Assembly (NCBI RefSeq): GCF_041435195.1 | Contig: NZ_CP108106.1 | Location: forward strand, 1,054,001-1,118,000 | Length of the DNA stretch: 64,000 nucleotides | Reading direction: 5' to 3' | Source of the DNA: Streptomyces sp. NBC_00224 | Lineage (GTDB): Bacteria; Actinomycetota; Actinomycetes; Streptomycetales; Streptomycetaceae | In this document: piece by piece, positions 24,959 to 33,309 of the stretch | How the letters are laid out: each line of letters starts with the position of its first letter | How positions within the stretch are numbered: position 1 is the stretch's first letter | Translations under genes and position numbers: made by a program | Notes under the pieces: model-generated | Seen by the model: the letters and a program-made list of their open reading frames with translations, nothing else | Databases searched by the model: none | What the model was told of the DNA's origin: nothing

Positions 24959-25804
24959 TCACTCCGTGGCGAAGTCCGTCCCCCTGGAAACCTTCTCCCA
25001 CTCGGCGATTTCGGCCCGCACGGAGTCCAGGTGTGCCGTCAGGAAGTCGACCGCGTCGCCGCCGAGGGCGAGGCGGAGCGGGGTCTTCTCGGCGTCCAGG
25101 GCCAGCCGGATGGCCGCCGCGGCCTTCGCCGGGTCGCCGGGCTGGTCGCCGCTGCTGCCCTGCACCATCTGCCGGGTCACGCCGACCTTCTCCGCGTACG
25201 CCGGGTTCTCCTCGGAGAAGTACGCCGCACCCTTGCCGAACAGGTTGGTGCGGAACGCTCCGGGCTCCACGATCAGCACCTTGATGCCGAACGGCGTCAC
25301 CTCGTCGGCCAGGGCCTCCGACAACTGCTCCAGCGCCGCTTTGGTCGCGCTGTAGGCGGAGAACCCGGCGAAGGACAGCTGCCCGCCGAAGCTGCTGATG
25401 TTCACGATCGATCCGCTGCCCCGCTCCCTCATCTGCGGCAGCAGCGCCCGGGTCAGCCGGGCCGGGCCGAACACATGCAGCTCAAACAGGTCGCGCAGCT
25501 CCTGGTCGGTGGTCTCCTCGAACGCCCCCACCTGGGTGCGGCCGGCGTTGTTCACCAGCACGTCCACCCTGCCGTAACGGGCGAGTATGTCGGCGGCCAC
25601 CGCGTCGATCCGCTCGCCGTCGGTGACGTCCAGGCTGATCGCCTCCACGCGGTCGGGGTACGCGGCGACCAGGTCGTCCAGCGCCCGCGTCCGCCGGGCC
25701 GTGCCGATCACCGTGTCACCGGCGGCGACCGCGGCCTCGGTGATGGCCCGCCCGAAACCGCTGCTCGCGCCGGTGACCAGCCAGACCTTGGCGTTGCTGC
25801 TCAT
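24959..25804 (-). CDS. Short-chain dehydrogenase/reductase
   Basis: A 281-residue classical SDR. The cofactor loop is VTGASSGFGRAI (TGxxxGxG), followed by NNAG and the catalytic S-Y-K set (NISSFGGQLSFAG; YSATKAALE). An Arg in the second strand (GTARRTRALDD) points to NADP(H). It is divergent from the LysR gene at 25911, so that regulator probably controls it. ATG 25804 follows GAGGGAG. Substrate unknown. Confidence 0.9.
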   Translation of the reverse strand: MSSNAKVWLVTGASSGFGRAITEAAVAAGDTVIGTARRTRALDDLVAAYPDRVEAISLDVTDGERIDAVAADILARYGRVDVLVNNAGRTQVGAFEETTDQELRDLFELHVFGPARLTRALLPQMRERGSGSIVNISSFGGQLSFAGFSAYSATKAALEQLSEALADEVTPFGIKVLIVEPGAFRTNLFGKGAAYFSEENPAYAEKVGVTRQMVQGSSGDQPGDPAKAAAAIRLALDAEKTPLRLALGGDAVDFLTAHLDSVRAEIAEWEKVSRGTDFATE

Positions 25805-25897
25805 GTTCCGCTCCCTCGTCAACTGCCGTTCGGGGCTTCCCCGTCGACAGGCACCATCCTTCGCCCGGAACCGGGGACACGTCCAAGACCCGTTGTG

Positions 25898-25912
25898 ATA
25901 GCCATGAGTTAT
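25898..25912. promoter_or_regulatory. LysR-type box overlapping the regulator's start codon
   Basis: ATA-N9-TAT (25898-25912) with an inner T-N11-A (TAGCCATGAGTTA), the usual LysR recognition layout, sits between the divergent SDR and LysR genes. Its right end covers the AT of the lysR ATG, so binding would also repress lysR. Confidence 0.55.
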
Positions 25913-26825
25913 GGATGTCCATGGGCGCGATCTTCGCTACTTCACCGCCGTCGCCGAGGAACTGAGTTTCACCCGGGCCGCCGAGAAACTGTTCGTCTCC
26001 CAGCCCGCGCTGAGCAAACAGATACGGATGCTGGAGAAGCAGCTCGGCGCGGAGCTGTTCCAACGGGATCGGCGCACCGTGCGGTTGACCGCGGTGGGGC
26101 AGGCCCTGCTGCCGCACGCCCGCCAGGTGCTGGCCGACTGGCAGGGCGCGGAGGAGGCGGTGGAGGAGGCGAAGACCGCCGAGCGGTGTGCCCTGGTGAT
26201 CGGCATGTCCACCAGCCCGGGCCGCGGGCTGCTGCCCGCCCTGCGGGCCCGCCTCGTCTCCCGGCATCCGGACGTACGGCCCGTCCTGCGTCAGGTCAAC
26301 TGGGCTGATCCCAGTGCCGGGTTGGCGGACGGGACCAGTGATGTCGCCTTCGTCTGGCTGCCGCTGCCGGACGGGGGCCGATACCAGCATGCGGTGGTGG
26401 CCCGGGAGCCCCGGCTGGTCGCACTGCCGGACGGGCATCCCCTGGCGGCGCGTGCCGCGGCCGACCCCGAGGGGAAAGTGGACTTCACCGACCTGCTGGA
26501 CGAGCCCTTCCTCGCCCTGCCGCCGCAAGCCGGCCCGCTGCGGGATTACTGGCTGGCCCTCGATGCCCGCGACGGTCGCCGGCCCCGGATCGGCGCGGTG
26601 GTGGCCAGCGCCGAGGAGACCCACGAGGCGGTCGCAAGCGGCCAAGGGGTGGCGCTGCTGGCCGCCGGCAACGCCCCGCTGGTCGCCCGGGACGAGGTGA
26701 TCGCCGTGCCGGTCCGGGGCATCTCCCCGTCCCAACTGGCGGTGGCCGCCCGCCAGGACGACAAGCGGCCCCTGGTCCTCGCTTATCTGGCCGCCGCGCG
26801 GGAGGTGGGGGCCACAGCCACCTGA
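25911..26825 (+). CDS. LysR family transcriptional regulator
   Basis: A 304-residue LysR protein. The HTH (LRYFTAVAEELSFTRAAEKLFVSQPALSKQIRMLEKQLGAELFQR) is canonical; the C-terminal periplasmic-binding-like effector domain follows (LVIGMSTSPGRGLLPALRAR, ASGQGVALLAAGN). It should regulate the divergent SDR gene through the box at 25898-25912. Effector unknown. There is no visible Shine-Dalgarno, consistent with a leaderless or weakly expressed regulator. Confidence 0.9.
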   Translation: MDVHGRDLRYFTAVAEELSFTRAAEKLFVSQPALSKQIRMLEKQLGAELFQRDRRTVRLTAVGQALLPHARQVLADWQGAEEAVEEAKTAERCALVIGMSTSPGRGLLPALRARLVSRHPDVRPVLRQVNWADPSAGLADGTSDVAFVWLPLPDGGRYQHAVVAREPRLVALPDGHPLAARAAADPEGKVDFTDLLDEPFLALPPQAGPLRDYWLALDARDGRRPRIGAVVASAEETHEAVASGQGVALLAAGNAPLVARDEVIAVPVRGISPSQLAVAARQDDKRPLVLAYLAAAREVGATAT

Positions 26826-26855
26826 TCCGGCACCGGGAGCGCGCCGCGGACCTCG

Positions 26856-27350
26856 TCAGCCCCGCTCCCACTGGCGGCCGGTGCGGCTCTGCGCCCGTCT
26901 GCCGCAGTCGTCGGACACGTGGCGCACCATGAACACGTCCACCGGGTCTTCGCTCTCGACCGCGAACCCGTGCCGCTCGTACAGTCGCCGGGCCGCACTG
27001 CCCTGCAGCACGTTCAAGCGGACGCGGGACCCGCCGCGGTCGCACCGCTCCAGCAGTTCGCGCAGCACGCCCGAGCCGATGCCGGTGCCCTGGAGGTGCG
27101 GGGCCAGGTAGAAGTGCTCCAGCCAGTGGGCGTCCTCGGCCGGTCGCAGGGCCACACAGCCGGCGAACGCCTCGCCCACCTCGATCACCCAGGTGTGGGC
27201 CGGGTCGAAGCCGTCGCGCAGTCGCTGCCGCACCCGCTGCTCGTCGTACCGCCCGAGCCGTTCCAGATCCGGTCGCATCACGACCGCACGCAGCTCGACC
27301 ACCGCCTCGACGTCTTCCGTCGACGCCGCCCGTATGTTCCAGTCCGCCAT
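26856..27350 (-). CDS. GNAT acetyltransferase
   Basis: A 164-residue GNAT protein: NIRAASTEDVEAVVELRAVV start, LEHFYLAPHLQGTGIGSGVLREL with the Q-x-x-G-x-G acetyl-CoA loop, and SRVRLNVLQGSAARRLYERHGF at the C-terminal strand pair. No strong ribosome binding site; ATG 27350 matches the beginning of the domain. Substrate unknown. It converges on the LysR gene with 30 bp between the stops. Confidence 0.85.
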   Translation of the reverse strand: MADWNIRAASTEDVEAVVELRAVVMRPDLERLGRYDEQRVRQRLRDGFDPAHTWVIEVGEAFAGCVALRPAEDAHWLEHFYLAPHLQGTGIGSGVLRELLERCDRGGSRVRLNVLQGSAARRLYERHGFAVESEDPVDVFMVRHVSDDCGRRAQSRTGRQWERG

Positions 27351-27658
27351 GATCGCCACGCTACCGCCATGGCGTTTCACCCTGGTCAGCGACCTCGTCG
27401 CCGGGTCAGGCCGGTGAGATCCATGGAGGCGGAGATGCGGTGCGGCTGTAGGCGGAGCACGATGAAGAGGACGTCTGACCACGAGCGTGGAACGAGCGCG
27501 ACAGCGCAGCCCTACAGAGCGTCGGGCGGGGCGGGGCCGGTGCCCGAGTGTGCGTAAGGACGTCCTCCTTCAGATCGTGAACGGCTGCGGCGCGGGGAAC
27601 TCCTGCGCGCCCCGATGGCCGGCCGCACGCGTCCAAGTGCGAGGAAATGGGGAGAATC
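27351..27658. other. 308-bp intergenic gap, nothing recognised
   Basis: Between divergent acetyltransferase and secreted-propeller genes. I see no open frame with coding bias, no repeat and no clear hairpin. Promoters for both genes should be here. Confidence 0.5.
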
Positions 27659-28567
27659 ATGAGGAAATCCCTGGTGGCCGCGCTTGCCACTGCCACGTCC
27701 GCGACGGCCGCCCTGCTGGCCGGGCCCGCCATCCCCGCGAACGCCGCTTCGGCGTACTGCAACAGCACCACCCCGAGCAGCTCGATCCTGTTCTACCGGG
27801 CCGACAACGGCCAGGCCGGCACCGGCACACTGTCCGGCGGCCACTGGCGGTACAAAGGGGGGTTCACCCTCCCGACCGGCTACTCACACGCGGCGGCGAG
27901 CCGTGACTCGCTGGTGCTGTACAACGAGGACACCGGGGCCGGGGAGGTCGGCACCTTCAAGAACGGTACGTACTCCCGCACCCAGACCTTCGACGACTTC
28001 TCGACGGGCTGGACCTTCGTCGAGGCGTCCGGCGACTCCGTGCTCTTCTACAACGGGAACACCGGCGACGGCGTCACCGGCACCCTCAAGAACGGTACGT
28101 ACCGAGAGGTGCGCACGTACGACAACTTCAGTAAGGGCTGGGGAACCATGGCCGGCTCGTGCGACACCCTGGTCTCCGCGGCCCGTCACGGGTCGGGCGA
28201 CTTCCCCTGGAGCAACGTCGGCTACGGGACCCTCAAGAACGGTGTCTACTCGGACAAGGGCGGTATCCCGAGGGACGACTTCCTGGGTGAGCTGACCGCG
28301 ACCAAGGACTCCGTACTGGCCTTGTCGAGGAGCGGCGGCGAGCTCCAGTTCCGGGTGAGCAACGCGACCAACGGTGCGGGCATCAACTTCCATGAGATCG
28401 GCACCTCCGGCATCTGGGAGAAGGTCGGCCGGACCTCGGACAGCCTGTTCTTCTACAAGACCGACGGCACCGCCTGGATCTCGACGCTCGCCGGCGGCAA
28501 CTACGCCAACGTCGGCGCGCTCCCCAACGTCTCCTCGGGCTGGACCCTCATCGAAGGCGGCGTGTGA
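27659..28567 (+). CDS. Secreted repeat protein, beta-propeller or tachylectin-like
   Basis: A 302-residue exported protein. The signal peptide (MRKSLVAALATATSATAALLAG) is followed by about six copies of a roughly 45-residue unit with the pattern SLVLYNEDTGAGEVGTFKNG then TY, then DDFSTGWTFV (also SVLFYNGNTGDGVTGTLKNG, SLFFYKTDGTAWISTLAGGN). Regular four-stranded units like these form propellers, as in tachylectin-type sugar-binding proteins. No catalytic motif. ATG 27659 follows GGGGAG at 4 nt; an in-frame GTG-type start 12 bp earlier is possible. Ligand unknown. Confidence 0.7.
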   Translation: MRKSLVAALATATSATAALLAGPAIPANAASAYCNSTTPSSSILFYRADNGQAGTGTLSGGHWRYKGGFTLPTGYSHAAASRDSLVLYNEDTGAGEVGTFKNGTYSRTQTFDDFSTGWTFVEASGDSVLFYNGNTGDGVTGTLKNGTYREVRTYDNFSKGWGTMAGSCDTLVSAARHGSGDFPWSNVGYGTLKNGVYSDKGGIPRDDFLGELTATKDSVLALSRSGGELQFRVSNATNGAGINFHEIGTSGIWEKVGRTSDSLFFYKTDGTAWISTLAGGNYANVGALPNVSSGWTLIEGGV

Positions 28568-28597
28568 CCACGATCTGAACGCCCGCCCCGGGACGCA

Positions 28598-28636
28598 CCG
28601 CGCCCGCGCCCGCCATGATGTTGAGCGCGGGCGCGG
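28598..28636. terminator. Hairpin after the secreted repeat protein
   Basis: CCGCGCCCGCGC (28598-28609) and GCGCGGGCGCGG (28625-28636), 12-bp perfect arms with a 15-nt loop, 31 bp past the stop codon. Confidence 0.65.
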
Positions 28637-28687
28637 GTGCGAGCGCGCTGTGGCAGCGGGGGTTTGACTGTTCGGAGCAAACAAAAA

Positions 28688-28714
28688 GGCAAGGAGGTAT
28701 AACCGCTCCTTGCC
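28688..28714 (-). terminator. Second hairpin, T-tract on the minus strand
   Basis: GGCAAGGAG (28688-28696) and CTCCTTGCC (28706-28714) form perfect 9-bp arms around a 9-nt loop. Read on the minus strand it is followed by TTTTTGTTT, so it is a good intrinsic terminator for leftward transcription, although no leftward gene is present. The CCTTGCC core also resembles half of the inverted repeat at 28738. Confidence 0.5.
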
Positions 28715-28737
28715 ACTCTCAACTTATAGCGCACTGG

Positions 28738-28757
28738 GGGGCTTGCCGCAAGGCCCC
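28738..28757. promoter_or_regulatory. Rifamycin-associated-element-like inverted repeat
   Basis: GGGGCTTGCCGCAAGGCCCC is a near-perfect inverted repeat (GGGGCTTGC / GCAAGGCCCC). From memory it matches the published rifamycin-associated element (RAE) found upstream of rifamycin-inactivation and helR genes in actinomycetes and needed for rifamycin induction. Here it lies 62 bp before the leader ORF and 211 bp before the HelR-like gene, in the expected orientation. I could not run a comparison to confirm the match. Confidence 0.7.
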
Positions 28758-28819
28758 GGGGGTGGGGCAGAATCGCGCATCCAGGTCAGCACCTGAAGTA
28801 AACAAGGGGGACTCACGAA

Positions 28820-28972
28820 GTGCGTGTGTTGTTGTCGGTTCATAGGTCGTGCGGTGACGTCGAGTTGGTGGGAGGACTCGCGCTGCCGTCGCGAGCGCTC
28901 GGCACCGGGCTGCGGGTGTGTGCGCCGTCGGTCGTCGCGGGCAGCGGCCTCGGATCGGAGCTGATGGCGTGA
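28820..28972 (+). pseudogene. 50-codon remnant of a glycosyltransferase N-terminus
   Basis: GTG 28820, with AAGGGGG 9 nt ahead, opens a 50-codon frame with good codon bias reading VRVLLSVHRSCGDVELVGGL, then ALPSRALGTGLRVCAPSVVA, then GSGLGSELMA and TGA. The first 36 residues match the start of MGT-type UDP-glycosyltransferases (MRVLLSxxGSRGDVEPLxxL, then LRALGxxVRVCAP), the family that includes rifamycin glycosyltransferase. The rest of that roughly 400-residue enzyme is missing. Its TGA (28970-28972) overlaps the GTG (28969) of the HelR-like gene, so the remnant probably works as a translated, coupled leader. Confidence 0.65.
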
Positions 28973-31140
28973 ACAACGTGACCACCAGCGCGTTCGACCT
29001 TCCCGAGCGTCTCTCCCTCAAGGCCGACCCGGCGCTGATCGACGGCGACGAGCAGCACTTCGCGGCGATAGCGGAGAGCCTTGAGCAGTCGATCGCCGAA
29101 CTGTCCGACCGCCTTGAAGTCGCGCGCAGGGCGCCCGGCGGTATCGGCCGGGAGGCGATGGACCGGGACATGGAGATCCACCGGTTGACCGGTCGTCTCC
29201 GCACCTTGCGCCGCTTCGGCCTGGATCTGTGCCTCGGGCACTTCGTGCCCAAGGACGACGCCGAGCCCGTGTACATCGGACGTCTCGGTCTCACCGACAG
29301 CACGGGCCGCCGGCTGCTCGTCGACTGGCGCTCCCCCGCGGCCGAGCCGTTCTTCGCGGCGACCCACGCCAACCCGATGGGCCTGACGAGCCGCCGCAGG
29401 TACCGCTGGACGCGCGGCCGGATCAACGACTACTGGGACGAGGTGTTCTCCGCCGAGGGGCTGGAGGGGCGCGCCGCACTGGACGACCAGTCCGCGTTCA
29501 TCGCCAGCCTGGGCGGCAACCGGTCGGCCCGGATGCGCGACGTGCTCTCCACGATCCAGTCCGATCAGGACGCCATCATCCGCGCGGGATCGCGCGGCGC
29601 TCTCGTCGTCGACGGTGGCCCGGGTACGGGCAAGACCGTCGTCGCCCTGCACCGCGCCGCCCACCTGCTCTATTCCGACCCGCGCCTCGGTCACCGTCGG
29701 GGCGGTGTGCTGTTCGTCGGCCCGCACCGGCCCTACCTGGACTACGTCGCCGACGTCCTGCCCAGCCTCGGCGAGGAGGGCGTGCAGACCTGCCTGGTGC
29801 GGGACCTGGTCACCGAGGGAGCCGCGGCGGCGACCGAGACCGACCCGGACGTGGCCCGTCTGAAGTCGTCCGCGGACATGGCGAAGGCGATCGAGCCGGC
29901 CGTCGGCATGTACGAGGAGGCGCCCACCAAGGGGATGACGGTCTCGACCCACTGGTCCGACGTCTGGCTGAGCGCCGCCGACTGGGCCGCGGCGTTCGCA
30001 GCCGTGGAGCCCGGCACTCCGCACAACGAGGCGCGCGACCAGATCCTTGAGGAACTGCTCACGATCCTGATGGACAAGCACACCGACGAGTACGAGGACG
30101 AAGACGAGGTCTCGCCCCAGCTGCTCCGGAGGTCGCTGCTCCAGAACCGGGAGCTGATCGGGACCCTGAACCGCGCGTGGCCGATGCTGGAGGCGACCGA
30201 CCTCGTCGGTGACCTGTGGTCGGTGCCCGCCTATCTGCGCAAGTGCGCTCCCTGGCTCAGCGCCGACGACGTACGCACGCTCCAGCGCGAGGAGGCCCAG
30301 GCCTGGACGGTGTCCGATCTGCCGCTCCTGGACGCCGCACGGCAGCGGCTCGGCGACGCGGAGGCGTCCACGCGCAAGCACCGCCGCGAGGCCGCCGCCG
30401 CTGCCGAACGCGCACGTCGGGCCGACGTCATGGACAGCCTGCTGCAGAACGTCGAGCTCGACGAGAGCGAGGGCGCGCTGGGGATGCTGCACGGACGGGA
30501 CCTGCAGGACACCCTGATCGACGAGAGCGCACTGCCCTCCGCCGAACCGGATCTGCTGGCCGGTCCGTTCGCCCACATCATCGTGGACGAGGCCCAGGAA
30601 CTGACCGACGCCGAGTGGCAGATGCTGCTACTGCGCTGCCCGTCGCGGAGTTTCACCATCGTGGGCGACCGCGCCCAGGCCCGGCACGGGTTCACGGAGT
30701 CGTGGCAGGACCGGTTGGAGCGGATCGGGCTCGACCGGATCGAGGTGGCCTCCCTGAGCGTCAACTACCGGACGCCGGAAGAGGTCATGACGGAAGCCGC
30801 GCCGGTGATCCGGGCCGCGCTCCCGGACGCCAATGTGCCGACCTCGATCCGCAGCAGCGGCATCCCCGTCGTCCACGGGCCGGTTTCGGAGCTGGACTCG
30901 ATCCTCGACGGCTGGCTCGCGGCGCATGACGAGGGGGTGGCCTGCGTCATCGGTGATCCGAGGTTCCGGGAGACGTCCCGGGTGCGGTCGCTGACGCCGA
31001 CGCTGTCGAAGGGGCTTGAGTTCGACCTGGTCGTCCTCATCGACCCGCAGACATACGGCAGTGGCATCGAAGGAGCCGTCGACCGCTATGTCGCGATGAC
31101 CCGCGCGACCCGGCAACTCGTCATCCTCACGAGCGCCTGA
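28969..31140 (+). CDS. helR: HelR/HelD-type RNA polymerase-recycling ATPase
   Basis: A 723-residue UvrD-like superfamily 1 ATPase of the HelD group. An N-terminal coiled-coil arm (EQHFAAIAESLEQSIAELSD, then RLEVARR) precedes the motor: Walker A VDGGPGTGKTVVAL near residue 220, DEAQELTDAEW near 540, GDRAQARHGF, and the C-terminal VAMTRATRQLVIL. HelD enters stalled RNA polymerase and releases it; HelR proteins under an RAE protect the polymerase from rifamycins. The RAE-like element and glycosyltransferase remnant upstream support the HelR reading, though a general HelD cannot be excluded. GTG 28969 has GGAG 9 nt ahead and overlaps the leader's stop. Confidence 0.8.
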   Translation: MNNVTTSAFDLPERLSLKADPALIDGDEQHFAAIAESLEQSIAELSDRLEVARRAPGGIGREAMDRDMEIHRLTGRLRTLRRFGLDLCLGHFVPKDDAEPVYIGRLGLTDSTGRRLLVDWRSPAAEPFFAATHANPMGLTSRRRYRWTRGRINDYWDEVFSAEGLEGRAALDDQSAFIASLGGNRSARMRDVLSTIQSDQDAIIRAGSRGALVVDGGPGTGKTVVALHRAAHLLYSDPRLGHRRGGVLFVGPHRPYLDYVADVLPSLGEEGVQTCLVRDLVTEGAAAATETDPDVARLKSSADMAKAIEPAVGMYEEAPTKGMTVSTHWSDVWLSAADWAAAFAAVEPGTPHNEARDQILEELLTILMDKHTDEYEDEDEVSPQLLRRSLLQNRELIGTLNRAWPMLEATDLVGDLWSVPAYLRKCAPWLSADDVRTLQREEAQAWTVSDLPLLDAARQRLGDAEASTRKHRREAAAAAERARRADVMDSLLQNVELDESEGALGMLHGRDLQDTLIDESALPSAEPDLLAGPFAHIIVDEAQELTDAEWQMLLLRCPSRSFTIVGDRAQARHGFTESWQDRLERIGLDRIEVASLSVNYRTPEEVMTEAAPVIRAALPDANVPTSIRSSGIPVVHGPVSELDSILDGWLAAHDEGVACVIGDPRFRETSRVRSLTPTLSKGLEFDLVVLIDPQTYGSGIEGAVDRYVAMTRATRQLVILTSA

Positions 31141-31150
31141 CGGCAACCGT

Positions 31151-31183
31151 CCCCCCGCCACACCTGAGACGTGTGGCGGGGGG
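31151..31183 (+). terminator. Terminator hairpin after the HelR-like gene
   Basis: CCCCCCGCCACAC (31151-31163) and GTGTGGCGGGGGG (31171-31183), perfect 13-bp arms and a 7-nt loop, beginning 10 bp after the stop. Confidence 0.8.
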
Positions 31184-31333
31184 CCGACCGGCTGTTGCAC
31201 CGACTCGGAGCAACTCACGGGGTACTTGAGCGAAACGCAAAGGACCGGACGTAGGCTGGAGCGCCGCTGCTGGATCGTACAAACATTCCATGCACCCTTG
31301 TGTCACACAAGGATGAAAGAGGGGACCTCACCG

Positions 31334-32431
31334 ATGACAGGCGCTCGCCCGGAAGCCACAGGAGCTTCGCAGACATCCGGCACCCCGCACGGCTCGGAAG
31401 CCGAACAGCCCTCCGGCTCCCCCGCCGCCCCGGACCAGGTGACGAGCGAGTTACTCGAACTCTCCCTGGGCTACCTGTACTCGGCGGCCCTGCACACCGC
31501 AGCGCGCTTCGGCATCGCCGACCACCTGGCGGCCGGACCTCGCAGCGCCGACGAACTCGCCAAGGCCGCGGAGGTCGACGGCCCCCACCTCTACCGGCTC
31601 CTGCGGTTCCTCGCCACCAAGGGTGTCTTCCGCGAGGACGAGGAGGGCCGCTTCCATCTCACACCTCTCGCGCAGCCACTGCGCACGGACACCGAGCGGT
31701 CGCTGCGCGACTACATCATGGTGCGCGGCGAACCGGTCTTCTGGCAGTCGGCGGCCCAGCTCCACGAGGCCGTACGCACGGGCAGCACCGCCTTCGAGAA
31801 CGTGTACGGCGTCCCCTTCTACGACCACGTCGCCGCCGTCCCGGAGCTCGGCAGGGCCTTCAACTCCAGCATGGCGGCGTTCTCCGAGACGCTCAGCAAC
31901 GACGTCGTCGAGGCCGTCGACTTCTCCGGGGCCACGAGCGCCGTCGACGTGGGCGGCGGGCGCGGTGGTCTGCTGCGCGCGATCCTGCGTCGCAACCCGC
32001 ACATGACGGGCACCCTGGTCGACCTGGAGAGCGTGGTGGCCGGGCACGTACTCGACACCCCGGAGCTGACCGGACGCTGGAGCGCCCAGGCCGGGGACTT
32101 CTTCGCCTCCGTGCCGTCCGGCGCCGACGTCTACCTCCTCAAGCACGTGCTGGCCAGCTGGCCGGACGAGGAGTGCGTACGCATCCTGCGGACGTGCCGC
32201 GAGGCCATGCCCGCGGGCGCACGCCTCCTTGTCATCAACGCGATGATCCCGGCGGGCAACGACCCGCACCCGGGGAAGACCATCGATGTGCTGATGATGA
32301 CGGTCCTGAACGGAAAGGGCCGCACCCGCGCGGAGTACGAGGCGCTGCTCGCCACGGCGGGATTCGCGGTCGCGCGCGTTCTGGAAGCCTCGCCGCACGC
32401 GTCGGTCATCGAGGCGGTCGTGGCCGACTGA
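31334..32431 (+). CDS. SAM-dependent O-methyltransferase (family 2)
   Basis: A 365-residue methyltransferase of the plant/bacterial O-MT (acetylserotonin or carminomycin 4-O-methyltransferase) type. After a Ser/Pro-rich leader come an N-terminal dimerisation/winged-helix part (LGYLYSAALHTAARFGIADH, LYRLLRFLATKGVF) and the SAM domain with AVDVGGGRGGLLRAIL (motif I), DVYLLKHVLASWPDEECVRILRTC (the H-x-x-x-D-W-x-D region, active-site His) and a terminal KGRTRAEYEALLATAGF. It methylates phenolic hydroxyls of secondary metabolites in known relatives. ATG 31334 follows GAGGGG at 9 nt. Substrate unknown. Confidence 0.85.
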   Translation: MTGARPEATGASQTSGTPHGSEAEQPSGSPAAPDQVTSELLELSLGYLYSAALHTAARFGIADHLAAGPRSADELAKAAEVDGPHLYRLLRFLATKGVFREDEEGRFHLTPLAQPLRTDTERSLRDYIMVRGEPVFWQSAAQLHEAVRTGSTAFENVYGVPFYDHVAAVPELGRAFNSSMAAFSETLSNDVVEAVDFSGATSAVDVGGGRGGLLRAILRRNPHMTGTLVDLESVVAGHVLDTPELTGRWSAQAGDFFASVPSGADVYLLKHVLASWPDEECVRILRTCREAMPAGARLLVINAMIPAGNDPHPGKTIDVLMMTVLNGKGRTRAEYEALLATAGFAVARVLEASPHASVIEAVVAD

Positions 32432-32452
32432 GGCTCCGCACGAGATGACGGA

Positions 32453-32499
32453 GCCGGGCCGGGTCGGCGCATAGCCATTGAGCGCCGCCCCGGCCCGGC
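32453..32499. terminator. Long hairpin between convergent genes
   Basis: 18-bp arms GCCGGGCCGGGTCGGCGC (32453-32470) and GCGCCGCCCCGGCCCGGC (32482-32499) with a single mismatch, 11-nt loop. Serves the O-methyltransferase and the PNPOx-like gene. Confidence 0.75.
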
Positions 32500-32546
32500 C
32501 CCGAAGTCTCCGTCGGTCGGGCGGAAATTTCAGTGGCGTAGGGCTG

Positions 32547-33248
32547 TCACGGCTGGAGCCTGCTGGTCTTCCAGCCGCCGTCGGTGCGGTCGTAGCGCAG
32601 CCTCTCGTGCAGCCGCTCGGTGCCGGTGGCCCAGAACTCCACGGAGTCGGGCGTGAGCTGGTAGGCCGTGAACGTGGCAGGGCGCGGTAGCGGCCGCTGC
32701 GGGTCGCCCAGCTCCCGGGCCCTGGCGCGCAGTTCCGCTACATGGTCGAAGTCGTCCAGCGGCCGGCTCTGCCGGGAGGCAGTGCTCATGGCGTGCGTGA
32801 AGACGGGCCGCGCGAACCACATACTGTCCGCCTCGGCGTCGGACAAGCGGCCCACCGGGCCCGCCAGCGTGATCTGCTGACTGGTCTCCCTCCAGTACAG
32901 GACGCCGGACGCCCAGGGGTTCTCGGCCAGTTCCCGGCCCTTCTGACTGTCGGCGTGGGTGAGGAAGACGATCCCGGCGTCCGACAACGAGCTGAGCACC
33001 ACGATGCGGGAGGACGGACGGCCCCGGGTGTCGGCGGTGGCCAGGGCCAGCGCGCGCGGCTCCCGCACCCCGTGCGCGATGCTGCTCTCCAGCCACGAGG
33101 CCAGTAACCCCATCGGCTCGGGGGGCGGCGTGCGGAACTCGGGGAAGTCCACCTCGATGCTGCCGGTGAGCGTCTCGGAACGGGAGGCACTCCCACGGCT
33201 GTTGGAGGTGTTGACGGGAGATCCGTTCAACTGGGACAGGTCAGGCAT
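32547..33248 (-). CDS. Pyridoxamine 5'-phosphate oxidase-like (PhzG-like) flavoprotein
   Basis: A 233-residue FMN-binding split-barrel oxidase. [40 protein letters not shown] corresponds to the PNPOx substrate/flavin region. [25 protein letters not shown], then [21 protein letters not shown] (here QQITLAG) are the other PNPOx blocks; the end, [15 protein letters not shown], matches the family's terminal R-L-x-P. PhzG relatives oxidise phenazine precursors, while true PdxH makes PLP; the sequence alone does not settle which. ATG 33248 follows AAAGGA at 6 nt. Followed upstream by the SnoaL-like gene. Confidence 0.8.
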   Translation of the reverse strand: MPDLSQLNGSPVNTSNSRGSASRSETLTGSIEVDFPEFRTPPPEPMGLLASWLESSIAHGVREPRALALATADTRGRPSSRIVVLSSLSDAGIVFLTHADSQKGRELAENPWASGVLYWRETSQQITLAGPVGRLSDAEADSMWFARPVFTHAMSTASRQSRPLDDFDHVAELRARARELGDPQRPLPRPATFTAYQLTPDSVEFWATGTERLHERLRYDRTDGGWKTSRLQP

Positions 33249-33309
33249 GAAGAATCCTTTCGATCGTCGAAACATCATGTCCCGCGACCTCCACGGCGTC
33301 GACGGTGCG

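Noticed and set aside
28840..30576. A 578-codon minus-strand frame opposite the HelR-like gene
   Set aside because: Antisense of the ATPase; no motif. The leftward hairpin at 28688 is therefore not evidence for a gene here.
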